NCBI GenBank assembly: GCA_038240075.1
Contig: JBBSEC010000029.1
Span: 1-42,537 of the forward strand
Direction: 5' to 3'
From: DATBAK01 sp038240075
GTDB taxonomy: Bacteria > Actinomycetota > Acidimicrobiia > IMCC26256 > PALSA-610
Length of the DNA stretch: 42,537 nucleotides
A program made the position numbers and the translations under genes. Positions 16,694 to 24,366 of the stretch are shown here, one piece after another. The notes under the pieces are model-generated. The model had not been told where the DNA came from and made no database searches. It saw nothing but the letters and a program-made list of their open reading frames with translations. Each line of letters starts with the position of its first letter. The first letter of the stretch is position 1.

Positions 16694-18106
16694 GTGAGCC
16701 TGTTCAAGCGTGAAGACCGCGCCGCGCTCGGCGCCGGCAGTGCCGCGTTCGCGCTCATCGCGGTCATGTTCTCGTTCTCCGCGGTCGCCATCGCGGCCCA
16801 CGCCGACAATCGCAAGAGCGGCGCACCGGCGGGAGCCGCGCAGGTGACGCTCAGCGAGTTCGCGATCAGCCCGGCCAGCATCAGCGCGCCCGTCGGCGGA
16901 TCGGTCGTCGTCACCAACGCCGGCACCGCCACGCACAACTTCACCGTGCAGGGCACATCGATCCACACGCCCGACATCGCGCCGGGCGATTCGGCGACGA
17001 TCGCGCTCAAAGGGCTGAAGAAGGGCCAGTACTCGGCCTTCTGCGCGATCCCGGGGCACAAGGACCTCGGGATGGTCGCAACCCTCAACGTCGGCTCGAC
17101 GGTGAGCACGGCGGCCTCGGGCGCCGGTTCGGACTCCATGGGAAGCATGGACCCGGCCACGATGACGCCCGCGCAGATGCAGGCGATGAACACCAAGATG
17201 GACGCGGCGATGAAGAACGGGATCGATGCCTACGTCGCGCAGCTGAAGAGTGGACCCAACACCAAGGGTGTGGGCAATCAGCTCCTCGCTCCGAAGATCC
17301 TTCCCGACGGAACGAAGGAGTTCGACCTCACCGCCAAGATCGTCGACTGGGAGGTCTCGCCCGGGAAGGTCGTGAAGGCATGGACTTACAACGGCCAGGT
17401 GCCCGGTCCGCAGATCAAGGTGAACGTCGGTGACAAGGTGCGCGTCGTCCTGAAGAACGAGCTGCCCGAGTCGACGGCGGTCCACTTCCACGGCCTCGAG
17501 GTCCCGAATGCGATGGACGGCGTGCCCTACATCAACCAACCCGAGGTGCTGCCGGGCAAGAGCTTCACGTATCAGTTCGTCGCGAAGGGCCCGGCGATGG
17601 GCATGTACCACTCGCACAACGACGCGCAACAGCAGGTACCCGACGGGATGGTCGGCGCGTTCCAGGTCGGCGAGATGCCGTTGCCGGCGAACACAGGACC
17701 CGTGAGCCAAGAAGTCCCGATGGTGCTGAACGACGCCGGCGTGATCGGACTGTCACTGAACGGCAAGTCGTTCCCGGCAACGGCGCCGGTGATCGCGAAG
17801 GTCGGCGACTGGGTGGAGATCACGTACTTCAACGAAGGTCTGCAGATCCACCCGATGCACCTCCACGGACTGCCGCAGCTGGTGATCGCCAAGGACGGCT
17901 TCGCACTCCCCCAGCCCTATCAGGAAGACACCGTCACGGTCGCCCCGGGTGAGCGCTGGACCGTGCTGGTGCACGCGACCAAGGACTTCCTCGGCGCGAG
18001 CAACACGGCCGGCATCTGGGCGTTCCACTGCCACATCCTCACGCACGCCGAAGGAACGAGCGGGATGTTCGGCATGGTCACCACGTTCATCGTCGAGCCC
18101 GCATAG
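16694..18106 (+). CDS. Multicopper oxidase with extra N-terminal cupredoxin domain
   Basis: The 470-residue protein has a membrane segment or signal (about 12-35), an N-terminal cupredoxin with type 1 copper ligands H81, C117, H122 and M127 (HNF...FCAIPGHKDLGM), a Met-rich linker (about 148-173) and two multicopper oxidase domains. Four His-X-His motifs are present: HFH 264-266, HSH 306-308, HLH 389-391 and HCH 445-447. These are the ligands of a laccase-type trinuclear centre. C446, H451 and M458 give a second type 1 site. The four HXH motifs argue for an oxygen-reducing two-domain laccase-like enzyme over a NirK nitrite reductase, but the fold is shared. It acts outside the membrane. GTG 16694 follows AGGGAG. 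A flavodoxin gene follows 22 bases later, likely in one operon. Confidence 0.88.
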   Translation: MSLFKREDRAALGAGSAAFALIAVMFSFSAVAIAAHADNRKSGAPAGAAQVTLSEFAISPASISAPVGGSVVVTNAGTATHNFTVQGTSIHTPDIAPGDSATIALKGLKKGQYSAFCAIPGHKDLGMVATLNVGSTVSTAASGAGSDSMGSMDPATMTPAQMQAMNTKMDAAMKNGIDAYVAQLKSGPNTKGVGNQLLAPKILPDGTKEFDLTAKIVDWEVSPGKVVKAWTYNGQVPGPQIKVNVGDKVRVVLKNELPESTAVHFHGLEVPNAMDGVPYINQPEVLPGKSFTYQFVAKGPAMGMYHSHNDAQQQVPDGMVGAFQVGEMPLPANTGPVSQEVPMVLNDAGVIGLSLNGKSFPATAPVIAKVGDWVEITYFNEGLQIHPMHLHGLPQLVIAKDGFALPQPYQEDTVTVAPGERWTVLVHATKDFLGASNTAGIWAFHCHILTHAEGTSGMFGMVTTFIVEPA

Positions 18107-18128
18107 CAGCGAAGATCGGAGGCGTCAC

Positions 18129-18671
18129 ATGAAGGCCCTGGTCATCTACGAATCGATGTACGGCAACACCCATCTCATCGCCGATGCGATCGCCGGTGGC
18201 TTGCGTTCCACGTTCGAGACCACGGTCGTTCCCGTTCACGACGTCGGCTCGGAGTTGCTCGACCACGTTGATCTCATCGTCGTCGGTGGACCGACCCACG
18301 TGCACGGCATGAGTCGAACGAGCACCCGCAAGGCCGCGGTCGAAGCGGCCGGCAAACCCGGATCCGACCTGGTGCTCGACATCGACACCGAACGGCAGGC
18401 GCAGGGCTTGCGCGAGCGGTTCGACTCGTTGAGTCGAGTCGACGTGAGCGCCGCGGCGTTCGACACTCGCGCGGACGCGCCGGCCGCGTTCACGGGACGG
18501 GCGTCGAAAGGCATCGCGCGCGAGCTCCGGCAGCACGGCGCCACGGTGGTCTCCGCGCCCGAGAGCTTCTTCGTGACGAAGGACAACCGGCTCCTCCCGA
18601 ACGAGGAGAACCGGGCTCACGAGTGGGGCGCGCAACTCGGCGTCGACGCCGGCGAGCGGCTCCCCCGCTGA
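18129..18671 (+). CDS. Flavodoxin-family protein
   Basis: The 180-residue protein starts MKALVIYESMYGNTHLIADAIAGGL. SMYGNT fits the FMN phosphate-binding loop of flavodoxins and DLIVVGGPTHVHGMS the second FMN loop. The middle (about 75-125) differs from classical short-chain flavodoxins. It likely carries electrons by bound FMN in the cytosol. ATG 18129 has GGAGG six bases upstream. The start of the gene lies 22 bases after the multicopper oxidase stop, so co-transcription from DevR-like box 1 is likely. Physiological partner unknown. Confidence 0.85.
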   Translation: MKALVIYESMYGNTHLIADAIAGGLRSTFETTVVPVHDVGSELLDHVDLIVVGGPTHVHGMSRTSTRKAAVEAAGKPGSDLVLDIDTERQAQGLRERFDSLSRVDVSAAAFDTRADAPAAFTGRASKGIARELRQHGATVVSAPESFFVTKDNRLLPNEENRAHEWGAQLGVDAGERLPR

Positions 18672-18709
18672 GGGTCGCGCAGACGGAATGACTTCGGGGA
18701 TGCCGAACA

Positions 18710-18723
18710 GGGACTTTGTGCCC
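18710..18723 (+). promoter_or_regulatory. DevR/DosR-like box 2 (GGGACTTTGTGCCC)
   Basis: It is the most divergent of the seven main copies but keeps GGGAC and GCCC at the same spacing. It lies 59 bases before the small gene at 18783. Confidence 0.55.
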
Positions 18724-18782
18724 TCCCCTGCTCGCCGAAACCTTGCGATGCTCGACACAACGAACAGATCGACGGAGCCACA

Positions 18783-18920
18783 ATGACCACCTCAGAGTTC
18801 TTCTCGTACCTGCTCGGCCGAGACGCCAGTCGCAAACTCGCGGTCGAGCTCGCCGACATCTGCCGCGCGCGGGCTGCGCTGAGTCGCCCCGCCCCCGAAA
18901 CGAACCGGGTGTCGGCCTGA
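18783..18920 (+). CDS. Small 45-residue protein of unknown function
   Basis: An ATG with CGGAG six to seven bases upstream opens a 45-residue frame: MTTSEFFSYLLGRDASRKLA, then a helical stretch with two Ala-rich turns and one Cys (DICRARAAL), ending NRVSA. I do not recognise it. Good start signals, its position 59 bases after a DevR-like box, and the one-base TGATG overlap with the next small gene support it as real. A role as a small stress-induced protein is inference only. Confidence 0.5.
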   Translation: MTTSEFFSYLLGRDASRKLAVELADICRARAALSRPAPETNRVSA

Positions 18921-19072
18921 TGAACTTCGGCCTCGTTGCCCTCATCGTGATCTGCGGTTGGTCGCTGCTCTCGATCGTCGCGTCGCTCACAATCGGCGCG
19001 ATCGCCAGGGCACGCGACACCGAACTTGGTCGCGAGGAAGCGTCGCCTCGTCGACACCACCTCGCGTCATAG
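18920..19072 (+). CDS. Small single-pass membrane protein of 50 residues
   Basis: ATG 18920 shares its A with the TGA of the preceding gene, so translation is probably coupled. Residues about 3-27 (FGLVALIVICGWSLLSIVAS, LTIGA) form one membrane helix and the rest is short and charged (RARDTELGREEASPRRHH). No family is recognised. It probably resides in the inner membrane with a basic cytosolic tail. It is followed after 33 bases by the DUF1918 gene on the same strand. Confidence 0.5.
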   Translation: MNFGLVALIVICGWSLLSIVASLTIGAIARARDTELGREEASPRRHHLAS

Positions 19073-19105
19073 CGAGACCGACCGCCCCGGGAACAGGAGC
19101 CGATC

Positions 19106-19321
19106 ATGAACGTCAGCACCGGTGATCGAATCGTCATCAAGGGCCACCACGTCGGCGAACCCGATCGCGACGCCGAGATCCTCGAGGTCCACGGCGCAAA
19201 CGGCGGCCCGCCGTACCTCGTTCGCTGGGACGACGACGGGCACGAAGGCCTGTTCTTCCCCGGCGCCGACGCCGTCATCGAGCACTTCGTTCACCAGCGC
19301 CCGGTCACGAGCTCCGAGTAG
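19106..19321 (+). CDS. DUF1918-domain protein
   Basis: The 71-residue protein matches the DUF1918 family in full: GDRIVIKGHHVGEPDRDAEI, EVHGANGGPPYLVRWDDDGH and EGLFFPGADA. It is an SH3-like small barrel widespread in Actinomycetota. Biochemical function is unknown. AGGAG lies seven to eight bases before ATG 19106. It is the last of three small genes after DevR-like box 2 and may be co-transcribed with them. Confidence 0.9.
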   Translation: MNVSTGDRIVIKGHHVGEPDRDAEILEVHGANGGPPYLVRWDDDGHEGLFFPGADAVIEHFVHQRPVTSSE

Positions 19322-19405
19322 CACCGCCGGCGCACACGAAGACGAATCGGTCGCGAGGAAGCCGCCGATGACGTCCTGCGGCGCCGGCCAACGCCGAGGC
19401 AGCCG

Positions 19406-19801
19406 TCACGGCGTGCCGATCTCCCGGGCGACCGCGGTCTCGATACGGCGCGCCAGGCGTTGCGCGATGTCCTCGAGCGTGCTCGCGGCCCCGGACGCGC
19501 CTGCGAGATCCCCCGTCAATCTGAGCTCAGTACGGTTGCCGTCGATTTGCACGATTCGCAGCTCGCCGGTTTTTGGCGCGCCGGCCGCGGGCGGCTCTGT
19601 GACCCAGCGCAGCGCCAGGCTCCCCTCGGTGCCGGCTCGGACCATCGGACCGATCTCGAGCGACCGCAAGGCCCGCAATTCGGGCCCGACGACCTCGTTC
19701 GATTCAACGTCGAGGAGGGCAACCGCGAGCCACCAGGGTCCGGCGAACTCACTGGTTGCCTCGACGTGGCACGTCGGTGCGGGGTCCATACCAACCAGCA
19801 T
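19406..19801 (-). CDS. Conserved-looking protein of unknown function
   Basis: The 131-residue protein has no signal peptide and one Cys (APTCHVEA). The middle has a beta-meander feel (SLALRWVTEPP, GELRIVQIDGNRTELRLTGDL) and the C-terminus is a helix (STLEDIAQRLARRIETAVAR). This order loosely recalls SRPBCC-type domains, but I cannot assign it. The start could also be ATG 19789. A weaker DevR-like box (19826-19839) lies 25 bases upstream on its strand. It is convergent with the DUF1918 gene and follows the histidine kinase gene on the same strand. Confidence 0.55.
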   Translation of the reverse strand: MLVGMDPAPTCHVEATSEFAGPWWLAVALLDVESNEVVGPELRALRSLEIGPMVRAGTEGSLALRWVTEPPAAGAPKTGELRIVQIDGNRTELRLTGDLAGASGAASTLEDIAQRLARRIETAVAREIGTP

Positions 19802-19825
19802 GAGCGGCGTGGCGACGGATCAGCA

Positions 19826-19839
19826 GGGCCGAACGTCCG
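19826..19839 (-). promoter_or_regulatory. Weaker DevR/DosR-like box (CGGACGTTCGGCCC, minus strand)
   Basis: It differs at two places from the main motif and lies between the histidine kinase stop and the unknown gene at 19406-19801, oriented toward the latter. Confidence 0.35.
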
Positions 19840-19889
19840 TACGCGCAGGGCCGACCGGAAATCTCTGGCTCCGCCGCAAGCAGGAGCGG

Positions 19890-21338
19890 CTATCCGACGT
19901 TGGGCACGTGCCACTCGAGCACCGTGCCGCCGTCGGGCCGCGCGGCGACGCTGGACGTACCACCGAGTCTCGCCGCGCGCTCGGCGAGGTTCCGGAGCCC
20001 GTTGCCGCCGGCGGTTTCGGTCGGAAGACCGCATCCATTGTCCAGCACGCGAAGCGTCACACCGTCCGAGCCGTCGACGAAGACCTCGACCGCCGACGCG
20101 TCGGCGTGCCGGGCGACGTTCGACAGCGCTTCCCGAAGCGTGGGAAGCAGCTCGCCCGCGATCTTGTCGCTGATCGTGTCGATGGTGCCGTCGAAGTGGA
20201 CCCGCGCCGGGAACCCGAGCACATGACGCTCCTCGGTCACGATGCGCAAGATCTCACTGCGCAGGCCGCTTCCGCCCCCACCCTCGGCATGCAGGCTGAA
20301 GATCACGGATCGGATCTCGCGGATGGTCTGGTCGAGATCGTCGACGACCGTGGCCAGGCGGCGAGCGCTCTCGGGATCGCTCACGCGAGCCGTGACCGCC
20401 TGCACGCTCATCCCGGCGGCGAAGAGCTTCTGGATCACGATGTCGTGCAGGTCGCGAGCGATGCGTTCGCGGTCCTCGAGCATGAGCAGGTCCTGCTCCG
20501 CCTGGCGGAGCAGGAGCTCGGCCGCGAGCCGCTCACTGATGTCACGGACGATCTTCACGTACGAATGGGGACGGCCGTCCTCGTTCATGCGCGCTTCGAG
20601 GATGATCTCGACCGGTCGATCCGTTCCGTCACGATGACGGTGCATCGTCGTGAACGTCGTCGACGTGGCTTCACCACGTTCGAGCGGACCCAGCAGCTCG
20701 CGGAGTCTCTGCTCGTCGAACTCGGGCGCGATCTGCAGCATGGTCATGCCGATGAGCTCGTCGCGCGAGTAGCCGACCTGTTCGATCGCGCCTTGATTGA
20801 CATAGGTGAAACGCAGCGTGTCGGCGTCGAGGATCAACACGCCGTCGCGGGTGGCGTCCAACATCTCTATGACCGTGCGCGTCTCGGCTTCGAACTCGAG
20901 TCGTTCGGTCATGTCGCGCACCGCGGCGACGACGCGGAGCCCGCCTGCGGTCTGCAGCGGGCTGAGGCTCACCTCGACCGGGAACTCGCTGCCGTCGCCC
21001 CGCCTTCCGAAGAGGGTGAGACCGGCGCCCATCGACCGCACCCGCGGTTCGGCGCGGTAGCGCGCCCGGTGCGCTCGATGCACCTCACGGAGGCGCTCGG
21101 GCAGGAGCCCCTCGACCGAACGCCCCAACAAATCGCTGCGGTCGTATCGGAAGAGCGCCTCGGTCTGGCGGTTGACGAGCAGGATCTGGCCGGCCTCGTC
21201 CACCATGACGATCGCGTCGGGGAGGGCGTCGAGGAGGCTCCAGACGGCCTCGTCACTCAATCCGGTGTCGGAGAGTGGACGCACCGCGCCGGTAGCCGGT
21301 GGCCCGGGGGGGCCCGAGGCCTGAGCCTCCTCTTGCAT
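19890..21338 (-). CDS. PAS-PAS sensor histidine kinase of the NarL/DevS class
   Basis: The 482-residue protein has no membrane segment. PAS domains lie at about 30-145 (AIVMVDEAGQILLVNRQTEA) and 155-270 (GVLILDADTLRFTYVNQGA). A HisKA_3 dimerisation domain follows with phospho-acceptor H298 (RERIARDLHDIVIQKLFAAG). The ATPase has the N-box EALSNVARHADA near 397, DNGCGLP and GNGLRNLAERAARLGG. The HisKA_3/ATPase half strongly resembles DevS/DosS, but DevS uses GAF domains with haem, whereas here two PAS domains take the sensor place; ligand unknown. Its likely partner is the DevR-like regulator at 21865-22545. The two are separated by an opposite-strand gene. DevR-like box 3 lies 52 bases upstream of its start. 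Confidence 0.9.
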   Translation of the reverse strand: MQEEAQASGPPGPPATGAVRPLSDTGLSDEAVWSLLDALPDAIVMVDEAGQILLVNRQTEALFRYDRSDLLGRSVEGLLPERLREVHRAHRARYRAEPRVRSMGAGLTLFGRRGDGSEFPVEVSLSPLQTAGGLRVVAAVRDMTERLEFEAETRTVIEMLDATRDGVLILDADTLRFTYVNQGAIEQVGYSRDELIGMTMLQIAPEFDEQRLRELLGPLERGEATSTTFTTMHRHRDGTDRPVEIILEARMNEDGRPHSYVKIVRDISERLAAELLLRQAEQDLLMLEDRERIARDLHDIVIQKLFAAGMSVQAVTARVSDPESARRLATVVDDLDQTIREIRSVIFSLHAEGGGGSGLRSEILRIVTEERHVLGFPARVHFDGTIDTISDKIAGELLPTLREALSNVARHADASAVEVFVDGSDGVTLRVLDNGCGLPTETAGGNGLRNLAERAARLGGTSSVAARPDGGTVLEWHVPNVG

Positions 21339-21389
21339 ACTCGTCGCCGGAGTGTAGAGGTCCGACCCCCGAAGTCCGCCGTCGTGATC

Positions 21390-21403
21390 GGGACCTTTGC
21401 CCC
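21390..21403 (+). promoter_or_regulatory. DevR/DosR-like box 3 (GGGACCTTTGCCCC)
   Basis: It sits in the 101-base gap between the divergent histidine kinase and split-barrel genes and could serve both, implying feedback control of the kinase. Confidence 0.65.
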
Positions 21404-21439
21404 TGGACCGCCGCCCGCCGATCGCCCATCGTAAGAGCC

Positions 21440-21868
21440 ATGCTCTCGGTCGACGTCCTCCGTCATCTCTCGCCCGCCGAATGCGTGAAGCTCCTTGCCG
21501 GCCAACGACTCGGCCGCGTGTCGGTCAGCATCGGCGCCCTCCCCGCGATCCTGCCCGTGAACTACGTGCTGTGGGACGACAGCATCGTGTTCCGGTCGGC
21601 TCCGGGCACGAAGCTCAGCGTCGCGCTCATGGGATCGGTCGTCGGCTTCGAGGTCGACGCCGTCACCGAGGATCACTCGGGCGGCTGGAGTGTGCTGGTC
21701 GTCGGGCACGCGACGGAGATCCGCGACGCGGCAACGCTCGAAGCCGCACGGCGGCTCCCGTTGCAGGCGTGGGCACCCGGCACGCGAGATCTGTTCGTCC
21801 GCATCCCGACCGAGCACATCTCCGGGCGCGCGTTCGGCCCGCTCGACGCGACCACGAACGAGAGCTAG
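21440..21868 (+). CDS. Pyridoxamine-5'-phosphate-oxidase-like FMN split-barrel protein
   Basis: The 142-residue protein has the small split-barrel pattern: RLGRVSVSIGALPAILPVNY (residues about 28-47), SIVFRSAPGTKLSVAL (about 53-68), GWSVLVVGHATEI and the C-terminal FVRIPTEHISGRAF. The family binds FMN, F420 or haem, and many members are stress-regulated. ATG 21440 is chosen because the domain begins there; the open frame upstream runs through the promoter. Its stop overlaps the stop of the opposite-strand regulator by four bases. Two more split-barrel genes occur at 23464 and 29048. Confidence 0.85.
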   Translation: MLSVDVLRHLSPAECVKLLAGQRLGRVSVSIGALPAILPVNYVLWDDSIVFRSAPGTKLSVALMGSVVGFEVDAVTEDHSGGWSVLVVGHATEIRDAATLEAARRLPLQAWAPGTRDLFVRIPTEHISGRAFGPLDATTNES

Positions 21869-22545
21869 GTGTACTCGGCGCCCGATCCGCCGCCCGACGG
21901 CGACGAACCGAGCCGCGCCGCGTACACCGCGGCCTGCGTGCGGCGTTCCATACCGAGCTTCGAGAGCAGGTTCGAGACGTAGTTCTTCACCGTCTTCTCG
22001 GCAAGGTGAATCGTCTCGGCGATCTGGCGGTTCGTCATGCCCTCGGCGATCAGCTCGAGGATGCGGCGTTCCTGCGCCGTGAGGCGCGCGAGGCGCTCGT
22101 CCTCTTCGGGCGGCTTCCGCAGGCGGTCGAGCACGCGCTTCGTCACCGTTGGGTCGAGCAACGACTCGCCGCGGGCGACGCGCCGGACTCCGTCGACGAT
22201 GTCGGTGCCCTTGATCTGCTTGAGCAGGTAACCGGCCGCGCCCGCCATGATGGCCTGGAACAGGGCCTCGTCGTCGGAGAACGACGTGAGCATGAGGCAC
22301 TGGATGTCGGGGTGCCCGGAGCGGATCTCGCGGCAGACGGATACGCCGTCACCGTCGGGGAGGCGCACATCGAGCACCGCGACGTGCGGCCGCGTCGGCG
22401 GGATCCGCGCCAACGCCTGCTCGGCCGTCCCCGCCTCGCCGACGACCTCGATATCGGCTTCGGCCTCGAGGATCTCGCGCACTCCGCGTCGGACGACTTC
22501 GTGATCATCGAGCAGAAACACCCGAATGACGCCAGCGTCGTCCAT
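21865..22545 (-). CDS. devR: DevR/DosR-like response regulator
   Basis: The 226-residue protein has a receiver domain with D13, D14, phospho-acceptor D59 (VAVLDVRLPDG), T87 and K109, then a LuxR/NarL helix-turn-helix at about 155-215. The output helix EGMTNRQIAETIHLAEKTVKNYVSNLLSKLGMERRTQAA is near that of mycobacterial DevR (split here: EGMTNRQIAE, then LAEKTVKNYVSNLLSKLG, then MERRTQAA). DevR activates genes in low oxygen or nitric oxide from GGGACnnnnGNCCC-type palindromes, which recur in this window. It is separated from its probable kinase by a gene on the other strand. Box 4 lies 50 bases upstream of its start. The symbol is by homology only. Confidence 0.9.
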   Translation of the reverse strand: MDDAGVIRVFLLDDHEVVRRGVREILEAEADIEVVGEAGTAEQALARIPPTRPHVAVLDVRLPDGDGVSVCREIRSGHPDIQCLMLTSFSDDEALFQAIMAGAAGYLLKQIKGTDIVDGVRRVARGESLLDPTVTKRVLDRLRKPPEEDERLARLTAQERRILELIAEGMTNRQIAETIHLAEKTVKNYVSNLLSKLGMERRTQAAVYAARLGSSPSGGGSGAEYT

Positions 22546-22594
22546 CGGAGAATCAGCCTACCGGCGGGCTCGGAGGCCAAGAGCCGCGCAGTCC

Positions 22595-22608
22595 GGGACC
22601 TTCGCCCC
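22595..22608 (+). promoter_or_regulatory. DevR/DosR-like box 4 (GGGACCTTCGCCCC)
   Basis: It lies between the divergent response regulator (start 22545) and universal stress protein (start 22679), 70 bases before the latter, consistent with autoregulation and activation of the stress operon. Confidence 0.65.
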
Positions 22609-22678
22609 TGACGCGACCCGCCCGATCGTGGTTCAGTGAATCGGTAGGGCTCAGGCCACGTTTTCACGGAGGAACACC

Positions 22679-23467
22679 ATGCCCAAGACGCTCATCGTGC
22701 CGGTCGACGGTTCCGAGGCATCAGAACGAGCACTGCCGGTTGCAAGGACGCTCGCCGCGCAACTCGGGAACTGCGACATCCTCGTCATCGCCGCCGCGCC
22801 CGCCGACGACGCCGACGCGTTGCGTGCGTACTTGGACACGCTCGCCGAACGCGCGGGAACCGACGTGATCCGGACCGACCTCGTGGAGGACGCGGATCCC
22901 GCGGCCGCGATTGCTCGCGCCGCAGAGAACGCGAGCGACGCGATGATCTGCATGGCGACACACGGACGTGGACGGCTGGCGGCCCCGTTGCTGGGGAGCG
23001 TCGCGACCGAGGTGCTCCGACAGGTATCCGACCCGGTCGTCCTCGTCGGCCCCCATTGCGAGCCGGCTTGGTGGCACGACCCGCCGCGTGTCGTCGTCTG
23101 CTGGTGCGGGCAGCCGTCGAATTCGATCCTGCGTCCGGCACGGGAGCTCGCCGAGGCGCTCGAAGGCGAGCTCTGCGTCCAGTCGGTGTTTCACCCGCTC
23201 GACACGCACATGGCCGAGAATCCGCTCGGCGAGTTCGAAGCTGCGCTCGAGCGGATCGGCGCCGACATCGACGTCCATCTCCTGCCGCTCACGAGTGACT
23301 ACCCCGCGGGCGCCCTCGTCCGCAGCGCTCGCGAACTTCCCGCGACCCTGCTCGCGATGACGACCCACGCACGTACGGGAATCGCACGCGCCGCCCTCGG
23401 CAGCGTCACGATGGACGTCGTCCACCACAGCCCGTGTCCGGTGCTCGTCGTGGGCGGACCCCGATGA
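22679..23467 (+). CDS. Tandem-domain universal stress protein
   Basis: The 262-residue protein has two USP domains. The first starts TLIVPVDGSEASERALPVA and ends with MATHGRGRLAAPLLGSVATEV, the G-2X-G-9X-G(S/T) ATP-binding motif. The second ends with MTTHARTGIARAALGSVTMDVV, where the first Gly of the motif is Ala. The two-domain size matches dormancy-linked mycobacterial USPs. Its role is likely adenine-nucleotide sensing in the cytosol. ATG 22679 has GGAGG upstream. Its stop overlaps the next start (ATGA at 23464-23467), so the three genes 22679-24350 are translationally coupled and follow box 4. Confidence 0.93.
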   Translation: MPKTLIVPVDGSEASERALPVARTLAAQLGNCDILVIAAAPADDADALRAYLDTLAERAGTDVIRTDLVEDADPAAAIARAAENASDAMICMATHGRGRLAAPLLGSVATEVLRQVSDPVVLVGPHCEPAWWHDPPRVVVCWCGQPSNSILRPARELAEALEGELCVQSVFHPLDTHMAENPLGEFEAALERIGADIDVHLLPLTSDYPAGALVRSARELPATLLAMTTHARTGIARAALGSVTMDVVHHSPCPVLVVGGPR

Positions 23468-23913
23468 CCACTTCGGAGGCCTGGCTCGAGGAGCTCCCGC
23501 TCGACGACTGCCTGCGCCTCCTCCGACTCAGCATCGCCGGGCGGATGGCGGTCGTCGTCGACGACTTTCCCGTCGTCGTGCCGCTGAACTTTCGATTGGT
23601 CGACACCGAAGGTTCGCCGTGGATTGCGGTGAGGACGCGGTCCGGAGGCGTCATCGACCGCGCCTCGGTCCGCGCCGCATTCGAGATCGACGGGATCGAT
23701 CCGACTTCCAAACAAGGGTGGTCGGTACTGGCACGGGGCACGCTGCATCACGTCGATCCCGATGTCGCCGACTTCCGCGAGCGCTTCGATTCCGCGCCGT
23801 GGCTGCTGGCCGAGCGCGACGCGTGGATGTTGCTCGAGCCGTTCGCGATCACCGGGCGCCGCCTGCACCCCGCCGAGGTCGAATGGGTGTTCCACGCTCG
23901 CGCGTACCTGTGA
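23464..23913 (+). CDS. FMN split-barrel protein (pyridoxamine oxidase-like)
   Basis: The 149-residue protein shows LRLSIAGRMAVVVDDFPVVV and PLNFRLVD (residues about 21-48), VRAAFEIDGIDPTSKQGWSV, then GTLHHVD and a C-terminal ITGRRL. This is the split-barrel flavoprotein plan seen in the gene at 21440, but the sequences differ. ATG 23464 overlaps the upstream stress-protein stop and its own stop overlaps the next start, so it is the middle gene of a coupled operon. FMN or F420 binding is likely by family; substrate unknown. Confidence 0.82.
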   Translation: MTTSEAWLEELPLDDCLRLLRLSIAGRMAVVVDDFPVVVPLNFRLVDTEGSPWIAVRTRSGGVIDRASVRAAFEIDGIDPTSKQGWSVLARGTLHHVDPDVADFRERFDSAPWLLAERDAWMLLEPFAITGRRLHPAEVEWVFHARAYL

Positions 23914-24350
23914 GATCCCGAATCTGGAAGTTCGCGCGATTCGTTCTGCCGATCGTCGTGATCGCGTTCCTCCTGATGCAGCTCGTGCCGTACCGGATCA
24001 GGAACCCACCGGCGCGTCTGGAGCCGAAGTGGGACAGCGCGCGCACCCGCGCACTCACGGTCGCCACGTGCTACGACTGTCACAGCAACGAGACCAAGCA
24101 CCATTGGTACACGCAGGTCGCGCCGATCTCGTGGTGGACGGTGAACCACGTTCGCGACGGCCGCGGCGCCCTGAACTTCTCCGAATGGCGCGCATCCACG
24201 CGGCATGAGACGGGCAACATCTACGAGAGCATCTCCGGCGGCTCGATGCCACCCTCGTATTACACGTGGTTCGGCTTCCACAAGGCGGCCAAGCTCACTG
24301 CGAAACAGCGCGCCGAGCTCCTGGCGGGATTACGCAAGACACTCGGCTGA
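23910..24350 (+). CDS. Membrane-anchored haem-binding domain protein with CxxCH
   Basis: The 146-residue protein starts VRSRIWKFARFVLPIVVIAF with one membrane helix at about 6-24. It then has PKWDSARTRALTVATCYDCH, a CYDCH covalent haem attachment site at about residues 52-56. The following NETKHHWYTQVAPISWW and HETGNIYESISGGSMPPSYY fit the haem-binding (Haem_bd) domain found in many bacteria. It should face the outside of the membrane. GTG 23910 overlaps the preceding TGA by four bases; ATG 23883 is an alternative. In a Dos-like operon a c-type haem could serve redox transfer or gas sensing, which is inference. Confidence 0.82.
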   Translation: MRSRIWKFARFVLPIVVIAFLLMQLVPYRIRNPPARLEPKWDSARTRALTVATCYDCHSNETKHHWYTQVAPISWWTVNHVRDGRGALNFSEWRASTRHETGNIYESISGGSMPPSYYTWFGFHKAAKLTAKQRAELLAGLRKTLG

Positions 24351-24366
24351 AGCGTCTCCGCGTCGG

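Noticed and set aside
16694..18106. Calling the multicopper oxidase a NirK nitrite reductase
   Set aside because: Four His-X-His motifs indicate a trinuclear laccase-type centre, which NirK lacks.
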